From positions 1 to 64,000 of the forward strand of contig CANMUN010000003.1 in NCBI GenBank assembly GCA_947500875.1: a DNA stretch of 64,000 bases, given 5' to 3'. Both the position numbers and the translations under genes were made by a program. Shown piece after piece: positions 35,410-45,564 of the stretch. Below the pieces are notes generated by a model, which ran no database searches, was not told the DNA's origin, and worked only from the letters and a program-made list of their open reading frames with translations. This stretch comes from Flavobacteriales bacterium (GTDB lineage: Bacteria; Bacteroidota; Bacteroidia; Flavobacteriales_D; Crocinitomicaceae). Position 1 is the stretch's first letter, and every line of letters begins with the position of its first letter.

Positions 35410-36768
35410 ATGAGAACGATCCTTTTTTTATTCCTTTATTTAACTTTTGGACATAATGGTCTGAGCCAAGTAAATGTTAAATCTCGGATTCTTTTTATTC
35501 TTGATGCTTCCAATAGCATGAATTCCGAATGGGGTAAACAAACTAGAATTCAGGCAGCTAAAGAAATTTTAGTTCAAGAATTAGAGGCCTTGAGAGGAGT
35601 TCAAAATACAGAAATTGCCTTGCGAGTTTATGGCCATCAAACCCCTTTCAACAATTTGGCACAAGATTGCAATGACACCAAGTTGGAGGTTCCTTTCGGG
35701 GAAAACACCTTGGATGCCATTCAAGCACGCATTAAAAACTTAGAGGCCAAAGGAGCAACTCCGATTGCAAGAACCTTAGAAGCATCCGCAGGTGATTTTC
35801 CAGATACACTGGCCAAAAATTACATTATTCTCATTACGGATGGTTTGGAATCGTGCGATAACGATCCTTGTGTTATTGCTAAAAAATTGAAAGAAAAAGG
35901 GGTAAAAGTAACCCCTTTTGTCATAGGATTGGGAATGGACATGTCATACCTGGCAAACTTCAATTGCATTGGTACCTATTCCGATGCGGAAGATAAAGAT
36001 TCTTTTAGGAAAGTATTTAACACGATTTTAAATTCAGTTTTGCTTAAAACAACGGTTCAAATCAACCTGAACGATCTCAATGCCAAACCAACTGAAACCA
36101 ACGTGACCATGTTCTTGTACGAGTCGGGAACAAATCAATTAAAATACACCTTGGTTCATACACTCAACCGCCTAGGTAACCCGGACACCTTGTATTTGGA
36201 TCCAAGTTTAACTTACGATTTGGTGGTTAATACCCTTCCAGTAACGGTCAAAAAAAACATTCAACTGAAAAAGCACACCCACAACACCATAGAAGTACCG
36301 GCTCCACAAGGGTTTGTTAAAATCACCTCCCCTAAAAGCAGTTTTAGCCCTCAATTCAACGTTCGGGTATCGGATAAAAGCGGAAAAACCCTGAATCACC
36401 AAATCTACGACCAAACGTGCAAATATCTCGTCGGCAAATACGATGTTGAAATTTTCACCATACCAAGAATTTACCGCAGCATTGAGGTAAGTCAGTCCGC
36501 AATTTATTCGGTGGACATAGAGGCACCAGGTCAATTGGAATATTCTTTTGCAAAACCCATGGTGGCTCAGTTATTCCAGCAAAATAAAGAAGGTTTTTGG
36601 ACTTGCCTCTATACTTTTTCAGATGTTTTAACCAAGGACAAACTTTTGGTTCAACCAGGAACGTATAAAATGGTTTACCGCCTCAAAGACATGAAATCAA
36701 GCGGCTATTCGAATGAAAAGACGCTTACCATCTACGCTAACAAAACAACGACAATTACCTTAAATTAA
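35410..36768 (+). CDS. Exported von Willebrand factor A domain protein (452 aa)
   Basis: A signal peptide ([15 protein letters not shown]) leads into a VWA domain with an intact metal site: Asp32, Ser34 and Ser36 in DASNS, Thr117 in GATP, and Asp144 in ITDG. About 240 residues of beta-rich repeats resembling carboxypeptidase-type or Ig-like folds follow. Paired Cys residues (DCNDT, SCDNDPC) suggest an oxidised periplasmic or surface location. VWA proteins usually mediate protein binding. The gene is wedged between the two transketolase subunit genes, 4 and 8 bases from them, so it is almost certainly co-transcribed. The reason for that arrangement is unknown. Confidence 0.85.
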   Translation: MRTILFLFLYLTFGHNGLSQVNVKSRILFILDASNSMNSEWGKQTRIQAAKEILVQELEALRGVQNTEIALRVYGHQTPFNNLAQDCNDTKLEVPFGENTLDAIQARIKNLEAKGATPIARTLEASAGDFPDTLAKNYIILITDGLESCDNDPCVIAKKLKEKGVKVTPFVIGLGMDMSYLANFNCIGTYSDAEDKDSFRKVFNTILNSVLLKTTVQINLNDLNAKPTETNVTMFLYESGTNQLKYTLVHTLNRLGNPDTLYLDPSLTYDLVVNTLPVTVKKNIQLKKHTHNTIEVPAPQGFVKITSPKSSFSPQFNVRVSDKSGKTLNHQIYDQTCKYLVGKYDVEIFTIPRIYRSIEVSQSAIYSVDIEAPGQLEYSFAKPMVAQLFQQNKEGFWTCLYTFSDVLTKDKLLVQPGTYKMVYRLKDMKSSGYSNEKTLTIYANKTTTITLN

Positions 36769-36776
36769 CGATTATT

Positions 36777-37775
36777 ATGGAACTTGTAAATTTTGGAAAC
36801 AAAGACACCCGGTCTGGTTTTGGTGAGGGACTGAGAAGGCTTGGAGCAATTAATCCTCAAGTTGTTGCATTGTGCGCAGATTTAACCGGGTCACTCAAAA
36901 TGGATGCCTTTGAAAAAGCCCATCCAGAAAGGTTTTTTCAGATAGGAATTGCAGAGGCCAACATGATTGGAATTGCTGCTGGGATGACCGTTGGAGGTAA
37001 GATTCCTGTTACGGGTACTTTTGCCAATTTTTCAACCTCAAGGGTTTATGATCAAATACGTCAAAGCATCGCCTATTCTCAAAAGAACGTTAAAATTTGT
37101 GCCTCTCATGCCGGATTAACCTTGGGAGAAGACGGTGCAACTCATCAGGTTTTGGAGGATATTGGTATGATGAGGATGCTTCCTAATATGACCGTAGTAG
37201 TTCCAGCGGATTACCAACAAACCCTGCAAGCTACTTTGGCGATAGCGGATTGGCAGGGTCCAGTATATCTAAGATTTGGACGTCCATCGGTTCCAATTTT
37301 CACGCAAGAAGATGCTTCATTTACTATTGGAAAAGCCGATGTTTTGAAGGAAGGTACCGATGTTACCATCATTGCATGCGGCCATATGGTCTGGAAATCC
37401 TTGGAAGCAGCACAAATGCTCAACCGCCTTGGAATTCAAGCGGAGGTAATCAACATGCACACCATTAAACCCTTAGATGCCGAATCAATTCTTAAATCTG
37501 TGATGAAAACAAAGTGCGTTGTAACCGCTGAGGAACACATGCGTAACGGTGGACTGGGGGACGCTGTTGCACAAGTTTTATCCACTCAATTTCCGGTTCC
37601 ACATGCTTATGTAGCCGTTAATGATATGTTTGGAGAGAGTGGAACCCCTGACGAGTTGATGAAAAAGTATGGATTGGAAAAAGAGAACATTGTTCAGTCG
37701 GTTCAGTCCGTTCTTCAGCGCAAAAAAAGGGGGCTTGAGTGCCGCAAATTTTGTTCTTGTTTTGAATGTGGTTAA
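36777..37775 (+). CDS. Transketolase, C-terminal subunit
   Basis: This 332-aa protein holds the pyrimidine-binding and C-terminal domains of transketolase ([18 protein letters not shown], the catalytic-region [38 protein letters not shown]). The family chain would end near residue 320. Here an 11-residue tail with four Cys residues ([11 protein letters not shown]) follows a run of seven A and five G around 37732-37743. One extra base in that run would give Arg-Lys-Lys-Lys-Gly-Ala and a TGA stop, so the tail may be a frameshift artefact or a slippage product. Confidence 0.9.
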   Translation: MELVNFGNKDTRSGFGEGLRRLGAINPQVVALCADLTGSLKMDAFEKAHPERFFQIGIAEANMIGIAAGMTVGGKIPVTGTFANFSTSRVYDQIRQSIAYSQKNVKICASHAGLTLGEDGATHQVLEDIGMMRMLPNMTVVVPADYQQTLQATLAIADWQGPVYLRFGRPSVPIFTQEDASFTIGKADVLKEGTDVTIIACGHMVWKSLEAAQMLNRLGIQAEVINMHTIKPLDAESILKSVMKTKCVVTAEEHMRNGGLGDAVAQVLSTQFPVPHAYVAVNDMFGESGTPDELMKKYGLEKENIVQSVQSVLQRKKRGLECRKFCSCFECG

Positions 37776-37806
37776 TTTCGCGCTTCTTAATAAGTTCAGC
37801 GGGTAA

Positions 37807-39201
37807 ATGGTATTTTCAAGTTTAACGTTTCTTTATTTCTTTTTACCCCTTAGCCTGTTGTTTCATTACAGCTCTAGAAACGACCTTTACCGTAACATTT
37901 TTCTAACGATTTTCTCATTGGTTTTTTACGCTTGGGCAGAACCCATGTGGATATTTCTGATGGTTTTTACGGCATTGGCTAATTACGGCGCAGGAATTTA
38001 CATCGAAAGGCATGCAGCAACAAAGAAGGCGAAAGCGGGCATGGTCGCTGCTGTTGTGCTCAACCTGACGTTATTGGTTTCATTCAAGTACGGGGGGTTT
38101 ATTTATGACAACATCAATTATTGGCTACCCCTTCCTTTTTCTCGCCCTTCCAATACCCTTCCCGTAGGGATTTCATTTTATACCTTCATGGTAATATCCT
38201 ATGTTGTAGATATTTACCGGGGAGAAATAAAGGCACAACGTAATCCCCTCAACTTTTTAATGTTTATAAGCCTGTTCCAACACCTTGTTGCCGGTCCGAT
38301 AGTTCGTTACAGTCAAATTGAAACTCAAATTCAAAAACGAACGGTCGATTGGGCAAAAATCAGTGACGGAGTCACTCGTTTTTGCATAGGTCTTTTCAAA
38401 AAAGTAGCCATCGCAAATGTCGCAGGGGTGCTGGTGGACAAGTATTTCAACACCCAATTATATGAGATTTCATCCTATGAGGCATGGTTCGGCTTGGTCA
38501 TGTTTTCCATTCAATTGTACTTTGATTTTTCGGGTTATTCGGACATGGCCATTGGATTAGCCAAACTTTTTGGATTCGATTTTCACGAGAACTTTAGGCA
38601 TCCTTATGCCGCGGTATCGGTGGCCGATTTTTACCGCCGATGGCATATATCTCTTGGTAAGTTTTTCCGAGACTATGTGTATATTCCTCTCGGGGGCAAT
38701 CGAAAATACCACGATAGAAATATTTTCGTGGTTTGGTTTCTCACAGGATTTTGGCATGGGGCAAATTGGAACTTTGCACTTTGGGGAACCTATTTCGGTA
38801 TATTAATGGTTCTTGAGAAACATCTTAAAGGTGTTTTAGACCGCGTACCACGGTTTTTTAAACACAGTTACACGCTCTTATTAATCGTTTTTAGCCGGGC
38901 ACTTTTTTATTTTACCGACTTCAACCAGTTGGGGTATTTTCTCAGGAATTTATTTTATTCAAAAAATGCGGTTTCCTCGGGGATTTTAAGCGACTTAACG
39001 GCCCATTCTTTCTGGTTCTTGTTAGTGTTGTTGTTATGCATTCCGTGGGATGAAATTTACGGCCAAAACCATGCGATAAGGCTTAAAACAGAACGGGTTT
39101 ATTCATATGCCCGCCCTGCGGTTAATGCCCTGTTATTGTTGCTAGCAACCATGCTTTTGGTAAATGCTACGTTTAACCCCTTTCTTTACACTCGATTTTA
39201 A
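37807..39201 (+). CDS. MBOAT family membrane O-acyltransferase (AlgI-like)
   Basis: This 464-aa polytopic membrane protein moves acyl groups, usually acetyl, across the inner membrane for transfer to an extracellular glycan or peptidoglycan. It has the AlgI hallmarks: VFYAWAEPMW near the N-terminus, GISFYTFMVISYVVD, HLVAGPIVRY, YFDFSGYSDMAIGLAKLFGF, RRWHISLGKFFRDYVYIPLG (His280) and the core GFWHGANWNF (His317). It overlaps the DHHW gene by one base and forms a cassette with the next two genes. Confidence 0.93.
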   Translation: MVFSSLTFLYFFLPLSLLFHYSSRNDLYRNIFLTIFSLVFYAWAEPMWIFLMVFTALANYGAGIYIERHAATKKAKAGMVAAVVLNLTLLVSFKYGGFIYDNINYWLPLPFSRPSNTLPVGISFYTFMVISYVVDIYRGEIKAQRNPLNFLMFISLFQHLVAGPIVRYSQIETQIQKRTVDWAKISDGVTRFCIGLFKKVAIANVAGVLVDKYFNTQLYEISSYEAWFGLVMFSIQLYFDFSGYSDMAIGLAKLFGFDFHENFRHPYAAVSVADFYRRWHISLGKFFRDYVYIPLGGNRKYHDRNIFVVWFLTGFWHGANWNFALWGTYFGILMVLEKHLKGVLDRVPRFFKHSYTLLLIVFSRALFYFTDFNQLGYFLRNLFYSKNAVSSGILSDLTAHSFWFLLVLLLCIPWDEIYGQNHAIRLKTERVYSYARPAVNALLLLLATMLLVNATFNPFLYTRF

Positions 39202-40544
39202 TGGATAAGAAAGTCAACGTTTTGGTGTTTTTTAGCTTGGTGCTTGGGTTCCCCCTACTGCTTTTGTTGTTACCCAAAGAAAAAGAGTCGAAAGACGAGA
39301 AACGAAAGCTCGCTGATTTTCCGATGTTTACTTCGGAAAGTTACCTTAAAGGTACTTGGACGAAGCTCATTGATGATTACATTGATGATCATTTTCCCTA
39401 TCGGGAGCGGTTTATTCAAACAACGCCGTTCTTTCATGCGGCTAAGGGTTTTCAGTTAAAAAATGCGGAGCGGGTAGTCGTGGTTCCTAAGAAGAAAGAT
39501 CCCTCCCCCGAGAAAAAAGAAGAAAAGCGGGATACCCTTGCTTTTTTGGACGAGTTTGAAGAGAATTTTTCCGGATCCATGTTGATTATTGACGGATGCG
39601 TTTATCCACTGGGTGGAGGAAGCCCGAAAATGTCAAAGCATTTCGCAAAAATGGTCAGCGAATATGCTGCAAACTTTCCTAATGTTCGGGTTTTCTCGGC
39701 CGTTGCTCCCTTGTCTTCAGCATTCATTCCCGCAGCGAAATACAAGCACTTTAATGCTCAGAATAAGAAAACGCTTTGGGCGATTAAGGAGAACTTGTCA
39801 AATGGCGCTATTTTCTCAGATATTTTTGAGGAACTCAACAACCACGCAGCAACCAAACTGTATTTCGGTACAGACCACCATTGGAAACCGTTGGGGGCTT
39901 ACTATGCATATGTAGCCTTTTGTAAGTCCGCAGGATTGGTGCCCGTCCCTCTTGAACAAATGACGAAAAAGGTCAAGTATAATTTTTTGGGAACCATGTA
40001 CCAGTATACCCGAGACCCTTCGGTTTTGGCTCATCCAGACACCATGGAGTATTGGGAGCCAAAGGTTGAAACGGAGGCCTATAACTTAGGTGCTTATGGA
40101 ACAAGTAAAGGATCAAAAGCTAAGGTGTTTTACAATACCAGCAGCGGGGGAAATACGTACTCCACGTTTTTAGGCGGAGATCTTCCGTTGATGAGGATAA
40201 AAACTCCCATTAAAAATGGCAAAAAAGTTGCGGTCATAAAGAACTCTATGGGTAATGCATTTGCGGTGTATTTGATCAGCCATTATGAAGAAATATGGGT
40301 GGTTGATTTGCGGTACTCAAAGCAAAACCTGAGCCGAATCATTCAAGAGAATAGCATCAATGATTTGGTTTTCGCCGTTGGAATGTATGCTGCAATGAGC
40401 CACGGAACCATCGGTATGATGCGAAGGTTAGCGACCCAAAGCGGAAACTATGTGGCTCCAATACGCCAAGAAAACCCAGAGGACCCTATATCACCCATCT
40501 TAGCCCCGGATAATCAGGGATCAGATACATTGAGTCCACGATGA
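39201..40544 (+). CDS. DHHW family protein (AlgJ/AlgX-like)
   Basis: This 447-aa protein has one N-terminal membrane anchor ([19 protein letters not shown]), a Lys/Glu-rich stalk, and an extracytoplasmic domain with the family motif [11 protein letters not shown] (Asp225, His226, His227). The motif is analogous to the DxxH of AlgJ/AlgX acetyltransferases. A later GNAFA segment follows VAVIKNSM. It probably takes the acyl group from the MBOAT protein and passes it to a surface polymer. It overlaps both neighbours (TAATG and ATGA), implying translational coupling. Confidence 0.87.
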   Translation: MDKKVNVLVFFSLVLGFPLLLLLLPKEKESKDEKRKLADFPMFTSESYLKGTWTKLIDDYIDDHFPYRERFIQTTPFFHAAKGFQLKNAERVVVVPKKKDPSPEKKEEKRDTLAFLDEFEENFSGSMLIIDGCVYPLGGGSPKMSKHFAKMVSEYAANFPNVRVFSAVAPLSSAFIPAAKYKHFNAQNKKTLWAIKENLSNGAIFSDIFEELNNHAATKLYFGTDHHWKPLGAYYAYVAFCKSAGLVPVPLEQMTKKVKYNFLGTMYQYTRDPSVLAHPDTMEYWEPKVETEAYNLGAYGTSKGSKAKVFYNTSSGGNTYSTFLGGDLPLMRIKTPIKNGKKVAVIKNSMGNAFAVYLISHYEEIWVVDLRYSKQNLSRIIQENSINDLVFAVGMYAAMSHGTIGMMRRLATQSGNYVAPIRQENPEDPISPILAPDNQGSDTLSPR

Positions 40545-41959
40545 TGAGGTTGTTTTTTTTAGGTTGTTTGGTGCCTTTTTTGGGGCTTTCCCAGGCCCTT
40601 CCTGAGGGATTGAAAATTGATACAAGTTATGCCTTAATTCAAGGATACGATAGCGTTACGCTCCATCGGTTGAAGGACCAATTTAGCCGAGTAAATCAAG
40701 ATAAGTTGGTTTTTATCCATTACGGAGGAAGTCATATCCAAGCCGAGAATCCAACCTCGGTGGCACGGAAGAAATTTCAAGAGCGATTCGGAAATGGGGG
40801 ATATGGATTAATGTTCAATTACAAGGCGGCAAATTCATATTCTTCCGTGAATTATGCAACGTCATGCACTGGAAATTGGGAGTACAATAAAAGCTATCAA
40901 GGAAGAAAGGTAAACCTTCCGTTAGGAATTTGTGGGATGGTTGCAGAAACCACAGATACCCTTGCTTCCTTGTCGTTCGCAATGAAACATGGGATAGCAG
41001 CGAATAATTCAAAAATCTTAGTGTTATTTGAAAACGATAGCACATCCTTTGAGGTAAAAATGACCGTTAATGGAACGGTTTTATCGGTGCCCCTTGAGGT
41101 GCTCCCTCAAGGAATTTCTTACCCTTGGAACGATTCGATCCGAACGGTAGATATTCAAGTGCAAGCGAGAAAAGGAGGAAAACGTTTTAGGTTTTATGGT
41201 ATTTGTTCGGAATCTTTGGCGAGTGGTGGGGTGGTGTATCATTCTACGGGAGTTGGTGCAGCTGCATTTAGATCAATCCTATTATTGGATAAACTGCCCG
41301 AACAAGCGCCCCTTGTGAAGCCTGATATTGTGCTATTGGATTTTGGAACAAACGATATACTCTTTCACAACCGAATAGAATCTTCGTTGGAAACAGAAGT
41401 TGAAAAAGCCATTACCCTCTGGAGAGGGATGTTTCCGGAGGTTTTAATCGTTTTAACCAGCACCCAAGATTTGTTTTACAAGAAACACACCATTACGGCA
41501 GGCATTGAATTTAGAAACTTGATGGATAGCCTTGCCCGTACGAACCAATGCCTGTTTTGGAATTGGTTTGATTTGTCGGGCGGCCTTAACACAATTCGTG
41601 ATTGGGCCAAACTCGGCTATGCAAAAACCGACCATGTTCATTTAACCAAGGACGGTTATCGCGTCAAAGGCTCCTACTTGTACGAATCCTTCATGAACAC
41701 CTTGAACATCCTTAACTCGTCATCCAATGTAGGGGAAGTGACCGTACCCTTGAAAAATTATTCATCGCCCGTAATTCCTTTGGAAAGTTCGCCGGGGAAA
41801 CCTACTGCTCCAAGTGCCTCTCGGAAATATACTGTAAAATCAGGTGACACCTTATCGGGCATTGCCGGTAAGTACCATACCACGGTATCAAAACTTAAGT
41901 CGTTTAATGGATTGAAAAGCGATGTAATCCGTGTTGGGCAAGTATTGAGAATCCCGTGA
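40541..41959 (+). CDS. Exported SGNH-like hydrolase/acyltransferase with C-terminal LysM domain
   Basis: The 472-aa protein has a signal peptide (cut near GLSQ). An SGNH-like fold follows: block I reads YGGSHIQAE (Ser64), later LLDFGTNDI supplies the Asn block, and [11 protein letters not shown] supplies the Asp-x-x-His. A LysM domain (428-471, [19 protein letters not shown]) should bind peptidoglycan. Block I is normally GDSH in this group, so the Asp to Gly change is unusual. The gene is coupled to the DHHW gene by an ATGA overlap. Together with the MBOAT protein this suggests O-acylation or de-acylation of a wall-linked glycan or of peptidoglycan. Confidence 0.85.
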   Translation: MMRLFFLGCLVPFLGLSQALPEGLKIDTSYALIQGYDSVTLHRLKDQFSRVNQDKLVFIHYGGSHIQAENPTSVARKKFQERFGNGGYGLMFNYKAANSYSSVNYATSCTGNWEYNKSYQGRKVNLPLGICGMVAETTDTLASLSFAMKHGIAANNSKILVLFENDSTSFEVKMTVNGTVLSVPLEVLPQGISYPWNDSIRTVDIQVQARKGGKRFRFYGICSESLASGGVVYHSTGVGAAAFRSILLLDKLPEQAPLVKPDIVLLDFGTNDILFHNRIESSLETEVEKAITLWRGMFPEVLIVLTSTQDLFYKKHTITAGIEFRNLMDSLARTNQCLFWNWFDLSGGLNTIRDWAKLGYAKTDHVHLTKDGYRVKGSYLYESFMNTLNILNSSSNVGEVTVPLKNYSSPVIPLESSPGKPTAPSASRKYTVKSGDTLSGIAGKYHTTVSKLKSFNGLKSDVIRVGQVLRIP

Positions 41960-41960
41960 A

Positions 41961-42227
41961 TTAAGCAACTAAAAAATAGAGAATTAACATCAGGTCGGTG
42001 CTTATAGCCCAGATTCCTGCAGCATAAATCCATCGCATTGGGGCAACCGCCAATAAAAGGCAAAGGGTAATCATGGTTGGAATTACCACGACAATTAAGG
42101 TTGCCGTGCTTTGTACCGCTCCTAAGCCCATGGCTAAGCCACCGAGGCAACCGACAACCAGTATCATCATGGCAACCACTCCGATCCGATTGAATTCTAA
42201 GTTTTGTTCATTTAAGATTGTTTTCAT
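41961..42227 (-). CDS. Small three-helix membrane protein (88 aa)
   Basis: There are three hydrophobic helices (IGVVAMMILVVGCLGGLAMG, TLIVVVIPTMITLCLLLAV, RWIYAAGIWAISTDLMLILY) after a short polar N-terminus, and no signal peptide or motif. It is separated by one base from the convergent SGNH-LysM gene. Function unknown. Confidence 0.6.
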   Translation of the reverse strand: MKTILNEQNLEFNRIGVVAMMILVVGCLGGLAMGLGAVQSTATLIVVVIPTMITLCLLLAVAPMRWIYAAGIWAISTDLMLILYFLVA

Positions 42228-42279
42228 GTTTTTTTTTCCAAAGGTGCTTAGATGAGCACTGAAAAAAATGAGATATCGT

Positions 42280-42326
42280 CAGGTAATTCACTGATTTTGC
42301 TCAGTTATTTTCACCTGGCTTTTTTA
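42280..42326 (+). terminator. Possible imperfect terminator before queA
   Basis: CAGGT (42280-42284) pairs with ACCTG (42313-42317), and the inner ACTGA/TCAGT pair around TTTTGC, with unpaired bases between. A T-run follows at 42320-42325. It would stop rightward read-through from the MBOAT cassette before the queA promoter. The 163-base gap 42228-42390 otherwise holds only this hairpin, a 5-bp dyad at 42244-42259 and the queA promoter. Confidence 0.3.
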
Positions 42327-42341
42327 TTTTAAGGAAATAAC

Positions 42342-42373
42342 TTGACAAAGGGGGGGGTTCTGTTGTATCTTCG
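42342..42373 (+). promoter_or_regulatory. queA promoter
   Basis: TTGACA at 42342-42347 and TATCTTCG at 42366-42373 (one mismatch to TAnnTTTG) are separated by 18 bases, giving 21 between TTG and the -7 box. The box lies 17 bases before the ATG. The short leader leaves no room for a preQ1 riboswitch. Confidence 0.45.
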
Positions 42374-42390
42374 CCCCCCATTAGCACATT

Positions 42391-43449
42391 ATGAGTAAAA
42401 TGAAACTATCGGAGTTCAACTTTGAACTCCCTTCGGAATTAATCGCCGAATACCCTACTGAGAACCGCGATGAATGCCGATTGATGGTAATACATCGAAA
42501 AACCGGAAAAATCGAACACAAATTGTTCAAGGATGTTTTGTCTTATTTTGATGACGGAGACACCATGATTCTAAATAATACGCGTGTTTTTCCCGCTAGA
42601 ATGTATGGCAATAAGGAAAAGACGGGAGCAAAAATAGAAGTGTTTTTACTCCGAGAATTAAACCGTGAGAGTTTTTTGTGGGACGTTTTAGTCGATCCTG
42701 CTCGAAAAATCCGCATCGGCAATAAATTGTATTTCGGGGAAGACGATTCTTTGGTGGCTGAAGTAATTGACAACACAACCTCCAGGGGTAGGACCTTGAG
42801 GTTTTTGTTCGATGGAACCTATGAGGAATTCCGAAAAATAATTTTCTCGTTGGGAGAAACACCTCTTCCCAAATATATCAAAAGAGAGGTTGAACCCATG
42901 GACGAAGAAATGTACCAAACGATTTTCGCGAAAGAAGAGGGGGCTGTTGCCGCTCCAACAGCGGGACTTCATTTTTCAAGAGAATTGTTAAAACGCCTTG
43001 AAATTAAAGGGGTTAATTTTGCCGAAATTACCTTACACGTTGGATTAGGAACGTTTAGATCGGTCGAAGTCGAGGACTTAACCAAGCACAAAATGGATTC
43101 TGAACAAGTGATTATCCCAGAGAATGCTGCACGAATCGTTAATGAATCAAAATTAAGGAAGAAAAGGGTTTGTGCCGTTGGAACAACGTGCATGCGTGCC
43201 GTTGAAACTTCCGTGTCAACGGAGGGACTCCTAAAACCGTTTGATGGTTGGACCAATAAGTTCATTTTCCCGCCCTATGATTTTTCCATTGCCGATTCGT
43301 TAATTACGAATTTTCACACCCCTTTGTCGACCTTGTTAATGCTGATTTCAGCTTTTTGTGGTCATGACTTAATGATGGAAGCTTATCATACCGCGATTCG
43401 TGAAAAATACCGTTTTTATTCGTACGGCGACGCCATGCTCATTCTTTAA
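42391..43449 (+). CDS. queA: S-adenosylmethionine:tRNA ribosyltransferase-isomerase
   Basis: This 352-aa enzyme transfers the ribosyl part of SAM to preQ1 in tRNA to make epoxyqueuosine. Signatures are [62 protein letters not shown], and the C-terminal [18 protein letters not shown]. It begins with its own promoter. The stop lies one base from the stop of the convergent DUF3108 gene. No other queuosine genes are in the window. Confidence 0.96.
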   Translation: MSKMKLSEFNFELPSELIAEYPTENRDECRLMVIHRKTGKIEHKLFKDVLSYFDDGDTMILNNTRVFPARMYGNKEKTGAKIEVFLLRELNRESFLWDVLVDPARKIRIGNKLYFGEDDSLVAEVIDNTTSRGRTLRFLFDGTYEEFRKIIFSLGETPLPKYIKREVEPMDEEMYQTIFAKEEGAVAAPTAGLHFSRELLKRLEIKGVNFAEITLHVGLGTFRSVEVEDLTKHKMDSEQVIIPENAARIVNESKLRKKRVCAVGTTCMRAVETSVSTEGLLKPFDGWTNKFIFPPYDFSIADSLITNFHTPLSTLLMLISAFCGHDLMMEAYHTAIREKYRFYSYGDAMLIL

Positions 43450-43450
43450 G

Positions 43451-44242
43451 CTATTTAATTTTACTCGAAAGCTCATTTTTTAGTCCTGAGTAGCCTACCA
43501 AGTGCATTTTAACGCTACCAACAGGGATTTTCGCCTTGATTTGAATCGGAATCCTGTTTTTGTCTTTGGTTACCCAAAAACTAACGTCTTCTTCGTGTTT
43601 AAAATACCTGCCCGTTTGAACAACCGGAACGAATCTCATGCATTTAAACTTGCCTTTCCGAAGCTCAATCACCTCATCGCCCATGTACTTAATTTTTAAT
43701 TCGAAAAGTTCATCGTCCATAAACGTTGGGATTACGTATACCTTCCCTTTTTTAATGTGGCTAAAATCCAAGGTTCGAGCAAAGTAAAAACAGGAAATCA
43801 TGTCCTGTACCCCCATTGGCGCTTTGAATGACTTTCCTTTTCCGTTGTCTACTTTTTCAGAGTGCTGACGAAAGGTGTAGTCTTGTTTGATTTTATATCC
43901 GCCTTCATCCACGCGGCGGTAAAAAAACCAAGGCATAATGCTTTGTTGATCAATGTACGATTCGTATCGGTCATTTACCCTGTATACAGCGTTAAAAGCC
44001 CCTAGAGTCTTCCCGGTTCCTACTACATGGTATAGCTTTCGACCCGCTCCTTTTACCTCGGTTTCCTTGGTTTCTAAAACGGCTTCTCCTGCATCGATAA
44101 AACCGTAGCTGATGCGATACCGCAGCCGCTCCCCAATTTGAAAGGCTTGGTTATCAACGGTCGGATATTTCGGTCCGCTGCTACTCGAAATTAAAAAGGA
44201 GGTAAGTACAACAATGGATAGACCTTTCACAATTTTTCCCAT
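43451..44242 (-). CDS. DUF3108 domain exported protein
   Basis: A signal-like N-terminus (GLSIVVLTSFLISSSSG) precedes a DUF3108 domain (about 33-255): QAFQIGERLRYRISYGFIDA, AVLETKETEV, YHVVGTGKTLG, VYRVNDRYESYID, and later MRFVPVVQTGRYFKHEED. The family is a periplasmic beta-barrel-like fold of unknown role. It lies 50 bases after tyrS on the same strand and is the last gene of the leftward block starting at xseA. Confidence 0.85.
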   Translation of the reverse strand: MGKIVKGLSIVVLTSFLISSSSGPKYPTVDNQAFQIGERLRYRISYGFIDAGEAVLETKETEVKGAGRKLYHVVGTGKTLGAFNAVYRVNDRYESYIDQQSIMPWFFYRRVDEGGYKIKQDYTFRQHSEKVDNGKGKSFKAPMGVQDMISCFYFARTLDFSHIKKGKVYVIPTFMDDELFELKIKYMGDEVIELRKGKFKCMRFVPVVQTGRYFKHEEDVSFWVTKDKNRIPIQIKAKIPVGSVKMHLVGYSGLKNELSSKIK

Positions 44243-44292
44243 GACAAGAAGTTTAATTACGGTCCAATAAACAAGGACTATGCCAAGTAAAT

Positions 44293-45564
44293 TTAATTAA
44301 AAACTGCAATGAAATTGTTCTTCTTTCCTTTACCAATAAGCACATATCGTTCATTGAGTAAATGCTCGGATGTTAAAATAAACTGCTCGTCAACCCGCAC
44401 TTTATTTACCGTTATGGCATTGGCTTTAATTTCTCTTCGGGCTTCACCGTTCGAGGATAAAAATTTACCTTCAGCAACCAATAAATCCACGATTGAAATT
44501 CCCTTGTGGAGCAAATCGCTGGAAATTTGGGCTTGAGGAACCCCTTCAAATACTTGCAAAAACACCTCTTCCTTAAGGGTTCCCAGCGCCTCTGCAGTAG
44601 CTTTACCGAAAAGAATATCGGTTGCTAATAAGGCGTTGTTTAACTCTTCAGTGCCATGAACCCTCTGCGTTATATCAGCAGCCAGGGTTTTTTGGGCAAG
44701 ACGAAGATGGGGAGCTTCTAAATGCTGACGGAGTAGTTGGGCAATGGTTTGTTCATCCAACAAAGTAAAGATTTTTAAATAGGTTGCCGCATCTTCATCG
44801 CTCGTATTGAGCCAATATTGGTAGAATTTATATGGACTGGTGCGTTCTTTCGCCAACCATACGTTGCCCTCCTCCGTTTTTCCAAATTTACCTCCGTCCG
44901 CTTTTTTGATCAAGGGAGTGGTTAATGCGTAGGCTTCACCACCGGATTTGCGACGAATTAATTCGGTCCCGGTTACGATGTTGCCCCATTGGTCGGATCC
45001 ACCCATCTGAATTTGACAATTTTTGTTTTGGTTCAAATGGTAAAAATCATAGCCTTGAACCAATTGGTACGAAAATTCTGTGAAGGACATTCCATTTTCC
45101 ATTCTTGATTTCACCGAATCTTTTGCAAGCATGTAATTAATGGTGATGTGCTTGCCAACATCTCGAATAAAATCAATAAAAGATAGGTTTTCAAACCAAT
45201 CGTAATTGTTGACAATTTCAGCAGCATTGGGTCCCGAAAAATCCAAAAAATGCTCTAATTGTCGTTGCACCCCTTCAATATTCTTCGCAAGCGTATCCTG
45301 ATCCAGTAAGTTCCTTTCCTGTGATTTTCCTGAGGGATCGCCAACCATTCCTGTGGCACCGCCTAATAGCGCAATAGGTTTGTGGCCGGCACGTTGAAAA
45401 TGTACCAAGGTCATAATTTGTACCAAGCTGCCAATATGCAAGGAATCCGCAGTAGGGTCAAAACCAATATAACCAGCACATCCTGGATTTTTTAATACGT
45501 TTTCGATGCCAGGCATGAGGTCGTGAACCATTCCGCGCCAACGCAATTCCTCTATAAAGTTCAT
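44293..45564 (-). CDS. tyrS: Tyrosyl-tRNA synthetase
   Basis: This 423-aa class I synthetase has the HIGH-type signature in GFDPTADSLHIGSLVQI, the tyrosine-binding QMGGSDQWGNIVTGTEL, the KMSKS-type loop KFGKTEEGN, and a C-terminal S4 RNA-binding domain (about 355-423). It overlaps the gldA stop by one base. Confidence 0.97.
   Translation of the reverse strand: MNFIEELRWRGMVHDLMPGIENVLKNPGCAGYIGFDPTADSLHIGSLVQIMTLVHFQRAGHKPIALLGGATGMVGDPSGKSQERNLLDQDTLAKNIEGVQRQLEHFLDFSGPNAAEIVNNYDWFENLSFIDFIRDVGKHITINYMLAKDSVKSRMENGMSFTEFSYQLVQGYDFYHLNQNKNCQIQMGGSDQWGNIVTGTELIRRKSGGEAYALTTPLIKKADGGKFGKTEEGNVWLAKERTSPYKFYQYWLNTSDEDAATYLKIFTLLDEQTIAQLLRQHLEAPHLRLAQKTLAADITQRVHGTEELNNALLATDILFGKATAEALGTLKEEVFLQVFEGVPQAQISSDLLHKGISIVDLLVAEGKFLSSNGEARREIKANAITVNKVRVDEQFILTSEHLLNERYVLIGKGKKNNFIAVFN

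Noticed and set aside
34569..37775. Possible frameshifted single-chain transketolase
   Set aside because: The two halves are complete subunits with their own starts and stops, and a whole VWA gene lies between them, so this is a split enzyme rather than a broken one.
42228..42390. preQ1 riboswitch upstream of queA
   Set aside because: The promoter box ends 17 bases before the ATG, leaving too short a leader, and the upstream hairpin does not have the preQ1 aptamer pattern.
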